64,000 nucleotides of DNA from Thiohalophilus sp. (GCF_034522235.1 NZ_JAXHLN010000003.1:124001-188000), one strand, 5' to 3'. Counted from the stretch's first letter, positions 46,871-54,716 are shown. Translations and numbers: made by a program. The notes: generated by a model not told the origin, from the sequence alone.

Positions 46871-47881
46871 ATGGCCCGTCCCGCGCAACGCTTTGCCGTT
46901 CTGGGTGCCGGCTCCTGGGGCACGGCGCTGGCCATGCTGCTGGCCGACAACGGCCACAGCGTCACGCTCTGGACCCACCGTCCCGAGCAGGCCGACACCC
47001 TCAATCGCGATCGGGCCAATCAGCGTTACCTGCACGGCCTGGGCTTTCCCAAAGACCTGAGGGCCAGCGGCGACCTCGAAACCACGGTCGACGGGGCAGA
47101 TATCATTTTGCTGGTGGTCCCGAGCCATGCCTTTCGAGAGACCCTGACCCGCATCAAGCCACTGCTGCGCGACGACCATAAAGTCTGCTGGGCCACCAAG
47201 GGGCTGGAACCGGGCAGCCAGAAACTGCTGCATCAACAGGCCGAGGAAGAACTGGGCACCGACGCCCCCATGGCCGTCATCTCCGGGCCGACCTTCGCCC
47301 GTGAAGTGGCCCAACGACTCCCGGGTGCAGTCACCGTCGCCTCGCGTAACAGCGACTACGCCCTGGAACTGGCCCGCGCCCTGCACAACGATCACTTCCG
47401 CGCCTACACCGGCGAGGACATCACTGGTGTCGAGCTCGGCGGGGCCTGCAAGAACGTGCTGGCCATCGCCGCCGGCACCGCCGACGGTCTGGGCTTCGGC
47501 GCCAATGCCCGCGCCGCGCTCATCGCCCGCGGCGTGGCCGAAATCATGCGCCTGGGCGTTGCCCTCGGCGCCCGGCACGACACCTTCATGGGCCTCACCG
47601 GCCTGGGCGATCTGGTGCTCACCTGCACCGACAACCAGTCCCGCAACCGCCGCCTCGGCATGGCCCTGGGCCAGGGCCGCTCCAGGGACGACGTGGTCAA
47701 GGAGATCGGCCAGGTCGTCGAAGGCATCAACACCTGCAAGGAAGTCTTCGCCCTGGCGCAACGCCATAACATCGACATGCCCATCACCGAACAGGTCTAC
47801 CGCGTCATTCACGAAGGCCACACCCCCACCGAAGCCCTGCACGCCCTGATGGAGCGGGCCATCCGGCCGGAGCTGGATTAA
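46871..47881 (+). CDS. gpsA: Glycerol-3-phosphate dehydrogenase [NAD(P)+]
   Basis: The 336-residue enzyme makes sn-glycerol 3-phosphate for phospholipids from dihydroxyacetone phosphate. The NAD motif is LGAGSWGTALAMLLA. The catalytic Lys region is ELGGACKNVLAIAAG, and GLGDLVLTCT follows. I use the ATG at 46871; an upstream TTG two codons earlier is less likely. It is the last core gene before the island. Confidence 0.97.
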   Translation: MARPAQRFAVLGAGSWGTALAMLLADNGHSVTLWTHRPEQADTLNRDRANQRYLHGLGFPKDLRASGDLETTVDGADIILLVVPSHAFRETLTRIKPLLRDDHKVCWATKGLEPGSQKLLHQQAEEELGTDAPMAVISGPTFAREVAQRLPGAVTVASRNSDYALELARALHNDHFRAYTGEDITGVELGGACKNVLAIAAGTADGLGFGANARAALIARGVAEIMRLGVALGARHDTFMGLTGLGDLVLTCTDNQSRNRRLGMALGQGRSRDDVVKEIGQVVEGINTCKEVFALAQRHNIDMPITEQVYRVIHEGHTPTEALHALMERAIRPELD

Positions 47882-48278
47882 AAACAAGATCAAGAGATTA
47901 ACGCAGAGGGTCGCTCTCTGCTCACTGTAGAACCCCTTCGGGTTTCATTCAGTATTTCTTCGCGTTACTCAGGTCATCCTGCCTCCCGCGACACTTGTAC
48001 ATCCCTGTACATCGCGCAACAAAGGCGCAGAGGAACGCAGAGAAAGAAATAATTTTGTATTGTTGTAGAACAGGCTTTTGCTCTGAGCCTAAACTTCGTT
48101 TCAGATATGACGGGATAAAAATTGTCGTTTTGGCGTGAATTATCGCCTCATCCTTAAAGCAACGCTTTAATCCATAAAATGAAGTATTTAAGGCTTAAAA
48201 CAACGTTTACTTCAATATAAAATCTCGCGCTTTCAATACGTTACGGTGGTTCGACCCCTGGCTGCTCTCATGCTGCAC
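47882..48278. repeat. Intergenic region with dispersed repeats at the island edge
   Basis: About 397 bases without a gene. TTAACGCAGAGGG (47898-47910) and AAAGGCGCAGAGGAACGCAG (48021-48040) belong to a repeat that recurs in opposite orientation at 54797-54820, at the other side of the island. TTGTACATCCCTGTACA forms a small hairpin near 47995-48011. From about 48100 the sequence is AT-rich, unlike the flanking core genes. Confidence 0.6.
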
Positions 48279-48527
48279 TTAAACGGCCCGCTTTAATTCT
48301 TCGCGGATTATCTTACGCAAGGTACTCTCAAGTTCTTTGTCGTGCGCCCGAATATACTCGCGCAGCGCATCATTGATCAGTGTTTGGTAATTGCCACCGC
48401 CTGTCGCATGCACACGATTTTTAAAATGTTCGATAATGTCAGCATCCAGCCGTATCGTAATTCGCACTTTGTTTGGATCGGGCTTAATGACAGGACCGCG
48501 TTTTCCTTTTGAAAAATCTTCAGCCAT
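48279..48527 (-). CDS. brnA: BrnA antitoxin
   Basis: The 82-residue antitoxin binds BrnT and represses the operon. The N-terminal KGKRGPVIKPDPNKVRITIR, then LDADIIEHFKNRVHATGGGN and YQTLINDALREYI, form the ribbon-helix-helix fold. It overlaps brnT by eight bases. The true start is the ATG at 48525-48527; upstream in-frame codons lie inside brnT. A second homologous module is at 54.2-54.7 kb. Confidence 0.92.
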   Translation of the reverse strand: MAEDFSKGKRGPVIKPDPNKVRITIRLDADIIEHFKNRVHATGGGNYQTLINDALREYIRAHDKELESTLRKIIREELKRAV

Positions 48528-48804
48528 AGTAATCGAGACCTTGATAGTATTGCTTGATTTCATGCTTCGTTGCGGGCCGGGCAGAAATAATCCGGAGACA
48601 GTCTTCATCGCGCTCGGTATGCACAACATATAAGACTTTGAAGTAAGGACCCATTCCCAGGGTTTTGAATCTCAGCTCCTGCGCATCGCGATCTTCAATA
48701 GTTAAGGCATTTTCATCTTCAAGCGCGATAACGGCATCGGCAAAATCAACACCGTGTTTGCCAAGATTTTCGACCGCCTTCCGTGGGTCCCATTCGTAGT
48801 CCAT
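48520..48804 (-). CDS. brnT: BrnT toxin
   Basis: The 94-residue RNase toxin of the BrnT family. Family marks are EWDPRKAVENLGKHGVDFAD, FKTLGMG, VVHTERDED and IISARPATKHEIKQYY. The toxin gene precedes the antitoxin gene, with an eight-base overlap, the usual order for this type II system. The promoter region carries the shared operator at 48809-48835. Confidence 0.93.
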   Translation of the reverse strand: MDYEWDPRKAVENLGKHGVDFADAVIALEDENALTIEDRDAQELRFKTLGMGPYFKVLYVVHTERDEDCLRIISARPATKHEIKQYYQGLDYYG

Positions 48805-48808
48805 ACAT

Positions 48809-48835
48809 CAAGTGTATGCACATATTGTGCACCTT
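48809..48835 (-). promoter_or_regulatory. Putative BrnTA operator 1
   Basis: The plus-strand sequence CAAGTGTATGCACATATTG, starting five bases after the brnT start codon, closely matches the equivalent stretch of the second module (CAAGTATATGCATATATTA at 54717). TGCACATATTGTGCA is an inverted repeat. BrnA autoregulates its promoter in known systems. Confidence 0.55.
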
Positions 48836-48849
48836 TCAAGTGCCATTTT

Positions 48850-48968
48850 TTGACGATTTTTCAATGGTATAGCGAGCAAGCCCAGCCGAGAAAGGCCGCA
48901 TCGCGGTCTGACGTCGGCTGGAGCGCCGTGTTATGTCATGGGTTCGAAAGGGCTACCACCATGGGGGC
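48850..48968 (-). other. Degenerate attC-like element beside hairpin repeat
   Basis: On the minus strand, ACATAAC (48933-48939) is followed by CTCCAGCCGA and, 22 bases later, TCGGCTGGG, an inverted pair typical of integron attC arms. The expected second core site (GTTRRRY) is not visible at the far end. It follows the stop of the interrupted cassette gene, so it may be a decayed attC. Confidence 0.35.
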
Positions 48969-49011
48969 AGGTCTTGTCTTTTGCTTCCTTAAAGGCAAAA
49001 GGCAAGATCTG
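48968..49011. repeat. Hairpin repeat, copy 2
   Basis: The arms CAGGTCTTGTCTTTTGCT (48968-48985) and GGCAAAAGGCAAGATCTG (48994-49011) pair except for three G-T pairs. With the flanking GGGGCAGGTC and ATCTGACCTGAT the 44-base element matches the reverse complement of copy 1 (37429-37472). It lies right after the stop of the interrupted cassette gene. Confidence 0.75.
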
Positions 49012-49330
49012 ACCTGATTTCCGTCTTAGCCATATATACTTTTCCGGTGAAGATGTGCGAGAAGCGATTTTTCTCCCTCTTCGCGCGAATCCGCTAGATT
49101 CTGTGATAGCTCATCATCGAGATTGCTAGATGGGTAAAGCTCCTGTTGTGCTTCGATAACATCTTGAGAGTCAGGAGAAAGAGGGCGTGTAAAATCTTGT
49201 AGCAAGTCTAGATACGCATTAACTCTATCTAACGTCTCTTTAAGGAAAACACCAAAAGGCAAAAACCCCTCGTATGTTTTAGACCCAACGAGTACGCGCA
49301 GGTCAAGCTTGGCTAACTCGAAACGGCTTA

Positions 49331-50658
49331 GAGACTGTAAATAATTCTGTGTAACTGCCCGGTTAGAACTGCTCCGGCATTCTATCCGGAAACTCAATCA
49401 TAAAACGATTCAAGGCGTCCTTCCAATGGTGAATGGGCATGGTCCATTTCTTGGAGGCCGCCTGCATGGCCAGATAGACGACCTTGAGTGCCGCGTCGTC
49501 ATTCGGAAAGACCTTACGGTTGTTGACGGCCTTACGGATAACGCTATTGAGGGATTCGATAGCGTTGGTGGTGTAAATTACTTTACGAATATCATCCGGG
49601 TAGTTAAACAGGGTGATGAGATTCGGCCAGTGTTTGCGCCAGGCCGTGCTGATGGACGGAAACTTCTCATCCCAGCGCTCGGCAAAGGCGGCCAGCTCTC
49701 GCTCGGCCTCCTCGACAGTGAGGGAGGCGTAGATCTTTTTCAGGTCAGCGGCAACGGTCTTGCGTTCTTTCCAGGAGACGAATTTGAGCGAGTTGCGCAC
49801 CATATGCACGATGCATAGCTGGATCTGGGTCTTCGGGTAAACGGTGTTAATGGCTTCCGGGAAGCCTGTCAGCCCATCCACCGAGGCGATGAAAATGTCC
49901 TTCAGGCCCCGTTGTTGCAGTTCGGTGAGCACGGACAGCCAGAACTTGGCACCCTCGTTTTCCGCGAGCCACAGCCCCAGCAGTTCTTTCTGGCCGTCCA
50001 GGTTGATGCCCAGCGCCAGGTAAATGGCTTTGTTGATGACGCGTTTGTCCTGACGGATCTTCACCCGGATGCAGTCGAGATAGACGATGGGATAGACCTC
50101 ATCCAGGGGTCGGGATTGCCATTGCTGGACCTGTTCCAGCACCTGCTCGGTGACCCGTGAAATCAGCGTAGGAGAGACCTCAACGCCGTACAGTTCCAAC
50201 AAGGTGGAAGCTATGTCCCGCGTGCTCATGCCCTTGCTGTAGAGCATGATGATCTTGTCGTTGAAAATCGGTAGCCGGGTCTGGTTTTTGGAGATAATGA
50301 GCGGCTCAAATTCCCCGTTGCGGTCCCGGGGAATGGCAATTGGCAGCTCGCCAAGCTCGCCCTTCAAGGTTTTACTGCTGTAACCGTTACGGCTGTTGCC
50401 GCTATGCTGACCGGCTTTGTCATGCTTGGGATAGCCAAGGTGGTCATCCATCTCGCCTTCGAGCATAGCTTCAAAGGTTTTTTGGCGCAGCAAGCGGGTG
50501 AGGTCCTCGAGTTCCTCCGGTGTTTTGATACTGTTCACCAGGGCTTCAAGCTGCGGGTCGATATCGGTTTTGGTTTTTGTTCTTCTGCTCATGTGTCTTT
50601 TCCTTTATTATCAAGGGTATGGGACTTTGAGCAGTTACACAATTTAATTTACAGTCTC
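49331..50658 (-). mobile_element. IS256-family insertion sequence, intact
   Basis: The 1328-base element has imperfect terminal inverted repeats beginning GAGACTGTAAAT and ending about 28 bases in with GTGTAACTGC. It is flanked by the exact 8-base duplication ACGGCTTA (49323-49330 and 50659-50666). It contains one transposase gene. Length, 8-base duplication and transposase family agree. The exact duplication suggests a recent insertion. Confidence 0.95.
49363..50592 (-). CDS. IS256-family transposase
   Basis: The 409-residue mutator-type DDE transposase appears complete. The first Asp lies in VYLDCIRVKIR, the second in ASVDGLTGFPEAI, and the Glu in YTTNAIESLNSVIRKA. The N-terminal part has a DNA-binding domain with GYSSKTLKGELGELPIAIPRD. 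No frameshift or stop is present, so it may be active. Confidence 0.95.
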   Translation of the reverse strand: MSRRTKTKTDIDPQLEALVNSIKTPEELEDLTRLLRQKTFEAMLEGEMDDHLGYPKHDKAGQHSGNSRNGYSSKTLKGELGELPIAIPRDRNGEFEPLIISKNQTRLPIFNDKIIMLYSKGMSTRDIASTLLELYGVEVSPTLISRVTEQVLEQVQQWQSRPLDEVYPIVYLDCIRVKIRQDKRVINKAIYLALGINLDGQKELLGLWLAENEGAKFWLSVLTELQQRGLKDIFIASVDGLTGFPEAINTVYPKTQIQLCIVHMVRNSLKFVSWKERKTVAADLKKIYASLTVEEAERELAAFAERWDEKFPSISTAWRKHWPNLITLFNYPDDIRKVIYTTNAIESLNSVIRKAVNNRKVFPNDDAALKVVYLAMQAASKKWTMPIHHWKDALNRFMIEFPDRMPEQF

Positions 50659-51070
50659 ACGGCTTAATTCCTCCGCAAATACTTCAACTTTTGCCTTGTA
50701 AGCTTTCGCTTCGGTAATGCGCCACAATTCCTTTTTTGTAAAGTTCTTGGTTTCATCTTCAGTGAGCTGCTGTTTTTCGTAAGGGTAGATGGGCTGCCTT
50801 AGCTTCTGTGCTGCTTTTGCAATCAAATGACTCTCTTTCACGAGGTTTCTCGCAGCTGTATAGATCTCCTTCCCTACTAAATTTCTCTTCCAAGATCTTA
50901 CTCCATAGATTCCAACAAGCATCGTAACAATCGCAGCCAAGCCTAGCAGCGCGTCCTTGATTATCACAATCCATTCTTTTATCTCTGGATCAGGCAAACT
51001 CTATCTCCTTTATTGGCTAACGAATAAGCTGTCAACGCACCATGATGTCACACTAATAAGGGCTTTGACC

Positions 51071-52408
51071 CTGAGGTATCCCCACAAAATTGCGATCAAA
51101 AACAATGATTTAGGTATAAAAATGATTGGGTAGACATGCATTAATGATTTTGATCTTCTTGTTGGTGACCAAACGCAACAGGAGATCCATCAATGCATGC
51201 CACCCATTTACTACATAAACATTTATCGAAGATGTGTCAAGGGATCCACAAAAAGCGAATGACTGTACTGATGGATGTCGTTCAGGCCTGTGTACATGGC
51301 AAAAAACTTTCCGTCACGGGCCTGGGCCGTGCGATCAAAAATGCCGTATTCGAAAAACACAACATCAAACGAGCGGACCGCTTGATTGGTAACCCGGCCT
51401 TAAATCAGGAACGAGGCCTGATTTACCGTGCGCTTGCCAGATGGATTATTGGCCAGTCTCCCCAGCCGGTTATTCTGGTCGACTGGTCGGATCTGGGTGC
51501 AGATCGGCATTATCATATGCTGCGGGCTTCGCTGCCGGTAGGTGGTCGCGCCTTGACACTGTATGACGAGGTACACCCGATAGCCAAGCTAGGGAACCCA
51601 GGTGTGGAAAAGCGGTTTTTAAAAACCTTGAAAACGTTATTGCCCGAGTATTGTTGTCCGATTGTCGTTACGGATTCTGGCTTCCGCAATCCTTGGTTCC
51701 GTGCCGTATTGGCAATGGGTTGGAACTTTGTAGGCCGAGTCGGTGGACGTCCCCTGATTAGCACGCAGGGTGACGCGGACTGGGTCCGCGTAGAACAGGT
51801 TTTCGAGACAGCCACGACTCGCCCAAAGTATCTTGGTTATATTGATCTGGTAAAAAATGTACCTCTGGCCTGTCACGCCTATCTGGTGAAGAAAAAGAAA
51901 CGTGGAAGAGTCAAGAAAACTGTTTACGGGCAACGCAGCACTGCGAAATACAGCGAGAAAAATGCTCACCGAGAACGGACACCCTGGCTGATCGTCACCT
52001 CGCTTGATGGCGGTGAAAAAATGACAAAGCGCATAATGAATTTGTATAAAACCCGAATGCAGATCGAAGAAGGATTTAGAGATTTTAAAAACAGTCGCTG
52101 GGGATTCAGTCTGGATGAGGCGCGAGCCTATGCCTCGTATCGTTATGAAAACCTATTACTGGTCGGTGCGTTAGCGACCTTTGCCGTCTGGCTGGTCGGC
52201 AAACTGGCTGAAATGAAAAAACAGCACCAACATTATCAGGCCAATACCGTGAAATCACGCAGCGTTTTGTCCATCTTTTATCTGGGTTGTCGTGTGTTAC
52301 AGAAAGAGAGGCAAGAATTTCGAGATACGGACTTCAAGCAGGCGCTATGGGCACTTCAGGAGCAATTTGAGGTGCAATGTTATGCGTGATTTTGTGGGGA
52401 TCCCTCAG
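51071..52408 (+). mobile_element. IS4-family (IS10-like) insertion sequence, intact
   Basis: The 1338-base element has 20-base terminal inverted repeats (CTGAGGTATCCCCACAAAAT at 51071-51090; one mismatch at 52389-52408). It is flanked by the exact 9-base duplication GCTTTGACC (51062-51070 and 52409-52417). A single transposase gene fills it. It lies inside an attC-like site. Confidence 0.95.
51193..52389 (+). CDS. IS4-family transposase
   Basis: The 398-residue DDE transposase has Asp in ILVDWSDLG, Asp in IVVTDSGFRNPW and the YREK signature Y-x2-R-x3-E-x6-K in YKTRMQIEEGFRDFK. The frame is uninterrupted. GGAGATCC lies upstream of the ATG at 51193. Confidence 0.95.
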   Translation: MHATHLLHKHLSKMCQGIHKKRMTVLMDVVQACVHGKKLSVTGLGRAIKNAVFEKHNIKRADRLIGNPALNQERGLIYRALARWIIGQSPQPVILVDWSDLGADRHYHMLRASLPVGGRALTLYDEVHPIAKLGNPGVEKRFLKTLKTLLPEYCCPIVVTDSGFRNPWFRAVLAMGWNFVGRVGGRPLISTQGDADWVRVEQVFETATTRPKYLGYIDLVKNVPLACHAYLVKKKKRGRVKKTVYGQRSTAKYSEKNAHRERTPWLIVTSLDGGEKMTKRIMNLYKTRMQIEEGFRDFKNSRWGFSLDEARAYASYRYENLLLVGALATFAVWLVGKLAEMKKQHQHYQANTVKSRSVLSIFYLGCRVLQKERQEFRDTDFKQALWALQEQFEVQCYA

Positions 52409-52444
52409 GCTTTGACCCCTTAAATTCATAGCGAACGACTTGAG

Positions 52445-52900
52445 CTATTTGTTAGAGGTATTTTGTGACTCAAGAACTTCGCCCGATTTAAATTCGATTT
52501 CCTCCGATAGAAGCATCCCTGACTTAAATGCCTCCTCAATTTCATGATGAGGCACTCCCTTCCAGCTCTCATTGTATGGGTCGTAAAATATTTTGTGCAC
52601 CAGGTTGTTCCTGAGGCGATTGAATTTCTTTATTCTACTATATTCGCTTTCAGTAATTACGCCGATCACAAAAAGTGTTTTAGCTGCATTATTTAGCGAA
52701 AATTCATTGGAAGCATCCCAAGCACTCGCCCATGAATCATGAGGAGTATCATTAGTGGTTCTCTGCATTAAGAGTAATTCACGAAGCTTGCATTCCAGCC
52801 ATCCGTGTAGAGTTTGTAACGCCTCGAGATAATACCCTTCTTTATACGCTTTTTCGGCGTGGTCCGTTGGCAACCCGTTTATGCGTATAAAATCTGACAT
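52445..52900 (-). CDS. HEPN-like cassette protein
   Basis: The 151-residue helical protein contains R-x4-H (RNNLVH in RLRNNLVHKIFYD), the catalytic motif of HEPN RNases, in a helical context (YYLEALQTLHGWLECKLRELLLMQ). HEPN proteins are frequent as toxins. No nucleotidyltransferase (MNT) partner is beside it. The start ATG lies nine bases after the core site GTTAGAG. Low GC content compared with neighbours fits a captured cassette. Confidence 0.6.
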   Translation of the reverse strand: MSDFIRINGLPTDHAEKAYKEGYYLEALQTLHGWLECKLRELLLMQRTTNDTPHDSWASAWDASNEFSLNNAAKTLFVIGVITESEYSRIKKFNRLRNNLVHKIFYDPYNESWKGVPHHEIEEAFKSGMLLSEEIEFKSGEVLESQNTSNK

Positions 52901-52906
52901 CTACAC

Positions 52907-52993
52907 CTCTAACGATTAAGCTCAGATGAGAACAAAAGTGGGGCGACGATAGGAGCGCCGCTTTTGTGAATCAACTGGAGTTCCTTGTTGGGC
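52907..52993 (-). other. attC-like site between two cassette genes
   Basis: On the minus strand the first core site is GCCCAAC (52987-52993) and the last GTTAGAG (52907-52913), 87 bases in all. The arms AAGGAACTC and GAGCTTAAT can pair with one extra base. The central part AAAAGCGGCGCTCC / GGGGCGACG... forms a further imperfect stem. The lipoprotein stop codon lies three bases before the first core site. Confidence 0.62.
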
Positions 52994-52996
52994 ACT

Positions 52997-53365
52997 TTAT
53001 TGTGGACATTTATAAACATTACCACTCAAGGTTACGTTTGATTGATAACTGCTACCATAGAAACTATTTCCTACTGAACCAAATTCTCCTGTTTGCCCAG
53101 CACGGTGGCTTAGAAAGTAAACTACATTTCCACCTAAAGCATGCGCCTTATTTTTTATATCGTTTCTTGCGCCAGTTTCCATTGTTGAGTTAGATGTAAG
53201 CTCACCGGTAAATTCGTTACCTTGACTACCTGTTACATCACCTAAGAATTGGCAGTTTTTTGGCTCTTGATGAGTTAAGCGAACTTTTTCTGCTCCAGGC
53301 TGAAGAGGAATTGCAGAACAAGCTGTTAATGAGATTGCAGTAATAAGAGATATAATACGCTTCAT
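52997..53365 (-). CDS. DUF4156 lipoprotein (YjeI-like)
   Basis: The 122-residue lipoprotein has the lipobox LTAC (MKRIISLITAISLTACSAI). The DUF4156 pattern is GAEKVRLTHQEPKNCQFLGD, then ARNDIKNKAHALGGNVVYF and GNVYKCPQ at the end, as in E. coli YjeI. Function is unknown. The start at 53363-53365 has AAGGAAA upstream; a longer frame lacks the signal peptide. A core-site-like GTTGGGC lies about 25 bases upstream, so it looks like a cassette gene. Confidence 0.85.
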   Translation of the reverse strand: MKRIISLITAISLTACSAIPLQPGAEKVRLTHQEPKNCQFLGDVTGSQGNEFTGELTSNSTMETGARNDIKNKAHALGGNVVYFLSHRAGQTGEFGSVGNSFYGSSYQSNVTLSGNVYKCPQ

Positions 53366-53398
53366 AATATTTCCTTTTTTGTTATGCCCAACTGTCAT

Positions 53399-54207
53399 AT
53401 AGACGGCCGTTCGTAATTTACGGTATTAGGCGGCCGTTCGCCTAAATCCAGATAAAGCTGAAAACACGAACGTACGTCCTGAAATTTCCCAATTATTCTC
53501 AATACTAGCAAGCATTTCTGTTTTTTCGACTCAACAGCCTGATGATCTCTTCCGAGATATCAGGGTTTCCCCTAACCCATCTATTGTGTTTTTGATCCCG
53601 TTAGACGCCGCCGAGCATCGCAGTGGAGGGAGGATCAGCCCGAAGGGTGGCGGCATGGTGCTCTGACCTATCGGAGATAGGTAGGGTACTCATAATGAAA
53701 CCCGAAGGGGTTCTATGAGACAAGCCGCCACTCGCCAGTCGGCACAGGGACGTGCCGTCTGGCGAGCCCGACTGGAGCGAGAAGCGCAGGGGACCGGTTC
53801 AGCCATTGGAAATGGCTGAACCGGCGGCGTCTTTCGGGCGCGATTTCTTTGGTTCGTTTCTTTATCGCGTAATAAAGAAATGAACTCGCCGCGCGGGCGC
53901 GAGAGCCCGCTTTCAAAATTCAGCTCGCCCGCAGGGCGATCATTTAGGTAGAAACTGGATGCTTGATCACCCCTCCCTGGCCCTCCCCTTGAAGGGGAGG
54001 GGAATAAAATATTAGACGCGAGAGCCCGCTTTCAAAATTCAGGCTGCCCGAAGGGCGATCATTTTGATAGAAGCTGGATGCTTGATCACCTCACCCTGAC
54101 CCTCCCCTTCAAGGGGAGGGGAATAAAATATTAGACGCGAGAGTATCGCGCCCGCGGGGCGCTCCTACAGAACATTTTGAAGCAGCCGGGTGCCCGATAC
54201 CACGAAG
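53399..54207. repeat. Non-coding repeat region of the island
   Basis: About 809 bases without a convincing gene. Perfect hairpins: CCGGTTCAGCCATT (53794-53807) with its complement (53811-53824); TTTCTTTAT/ATAAAGAAA at 53857-53880. The phrase CGATTTCTTTGGTTCGTTTC is typical of dispersed repeats in proteobacteria. A 119-base tandem repeat starts at 53898. Small reading frames here (e.g. 53713-53916) look like by-products of repeats. Confidence 0.6.
53898..54180. repeat. Tandem repeat of 119-base period
   Basis: Units start with CGCGAGAGCCCGCTTTCAAA at 53898 and 54017 and a partial third unit with CGCGAGAG at 54136, so the period is exactly 119 bases. Each full unit holds the palindrome CCCTCCCC-TTGAA-GGGGAGGG and ends in AATAAAATATTAGA. 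The third unit diverges after eight bases into CTCCTACA-type dispersed repeat sequence. Confidence 0.85.
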
Positions 54208-54462
54208 TTACGCCGAACGTAGCTCTTCGCGAATAACTCGACGCAGCGTTTCTTCATCCAGCGGACCGGGACTTTTGCCAAGAAAATCACGTAGAGCTTG
54301 ATTAATCAGGGTTTGGTAACCTGAACCGGATTCATCTGCCAGCTTGCGAAAGGTTTCAACCACGTCATCATCCAGATATATGGTGATACGAGTTTTACCT
54401 TTCGGTTTTATCACCGGGCCGCGTTTGGCCTTTTTAAAATCATATTCCTTTTTCATAAACAT
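54208..54462 (-). CDS. brnA: BrnA antitoxin (second module)
   Basis: The 84-residue protein shares KAKRGPVIKP, KTRITIYLDDDVVETFRKLA and YQTLINQALRDFL with the first BrnA, so it is a paralogue with the ribbon-helix-helix fold. It overlaps brnT by 23 bases. The ATG at 54460-54462 or the one six bases later could be the start. Confidence 0.9.
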   Translation of the reverse strand: MFMKKEYDFKKAKRGPVIKPKGKTRITIYLDDDVVETFRKLADESGSGYQTLINQALRDFLGKSPGPLDEETLRRVIREELRSA

Positions 54463-54712
54463 TCATCTCTTTGCGAGTGGCAAGGCGCGCCGATATGATT
54501 CGAATCGTATCGCCACGGTAGGTATACACGACCACTAACACGCGCCCCACAGTATCTTCACCCATTGCGATGTAGCGATCTTCACCTTCAGCATCCTGGT
54601 CCTCCATCGAAAGGGCCAGAGGATCGAACAGGACGGCTTCTGCATCCGAGAAGTGGATCCCGTGTTTCCGTAAATTCGCCTTAGCCTTGGCTGGATCCCA
54701 TCTTACGTCCAT
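54440..54712 (-). CDS. brnT: BrnT toxin (second module)
   Basis: The 90-residue toxin shows the BrnT pattern WDPAKAKANLRKHGIHFSDA, YIAMGED, VVVYTYRGDT and RIISARLATRKEMNVYE. It differs considerably from the first BrnT, so cross-inhibition by the antitoxins is uncertain. The operator stretch 54717-54743 resembles that of the first module. Confidence 0.92.
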   Translation of the reverse strand: MDVRWDPAKAKANLRKHGIHFSDAEAVLFDPLALSMEDQDAEGEDRYIAMGEDTVGRVLVVVYTYRGDTIRIISARLATRKEMNVYEKGI

Positions 54713-54716
54713 GCAG

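Larger units (their letters stand above)
49026..50997 (-). pseudogene. Cassette gene interrupted by an IS256-family element
   Basis: The 5' part (50659-50997) encodes about 113 residues: a membrane helix (IIKDALLGLAAIVTMLVGIYG), then charged helices ending in AEELSR. The 3' part (49026-49330) encodes FELAKLDLRVLVGSKTYEGF and on to HLHRKSIYG. Joining them across one copy of the 8-base duplication ACGGCTTA restores one open frame of about 211 codons. The start is TTG (50995-50997) with AAAGGAGA upstream. I do not recognise a family. Confidence 0.85.
51015..52457 (-). other. attC-like site disrupted by an IS4-family element
   Basis: On the minus strand the outer core sites are CTCTAAC (52451-52457) and GTTAGCC (51015-51021). 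The inner arms AAATAGCTC and AGCTTATTC pair, with one unpaired base as in attC L''/L' arms. Without the 1338-base IS and one 9-base duplication the site is about 96 bases. It joins the HEPN-like gene to the interrupted cassette gene: the HEPN stop codon lies in its first arm and the next start 17 bases after GTTAGCC. Confidence 0.62.

Noticed and set aside
46778..47893. Long 371-codon frame antisense to gpsA
   Set aside because: A mirror of gpsA codon bias with no recognisable motif.
53560..53610. GTTAGAC heptamer as another attC core site
   Set aside because: The matching inverse core CCCTAAC is only about 25 bases away and no pairing arms are present.
53713..53916. 67-residue reading frame rich in Arg and Ala
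   Set aside because: It runs across hairpins and dispersed repeat sequence, has no ribosome binding site and its composition is that of an accidental frame.
53898..54180. Possible CRISPR array
   Set aside because: The repeat unit is 119 bases without distinct spacers, only two full units exist and there is no cas gene nearby; it is a tandem repeat.
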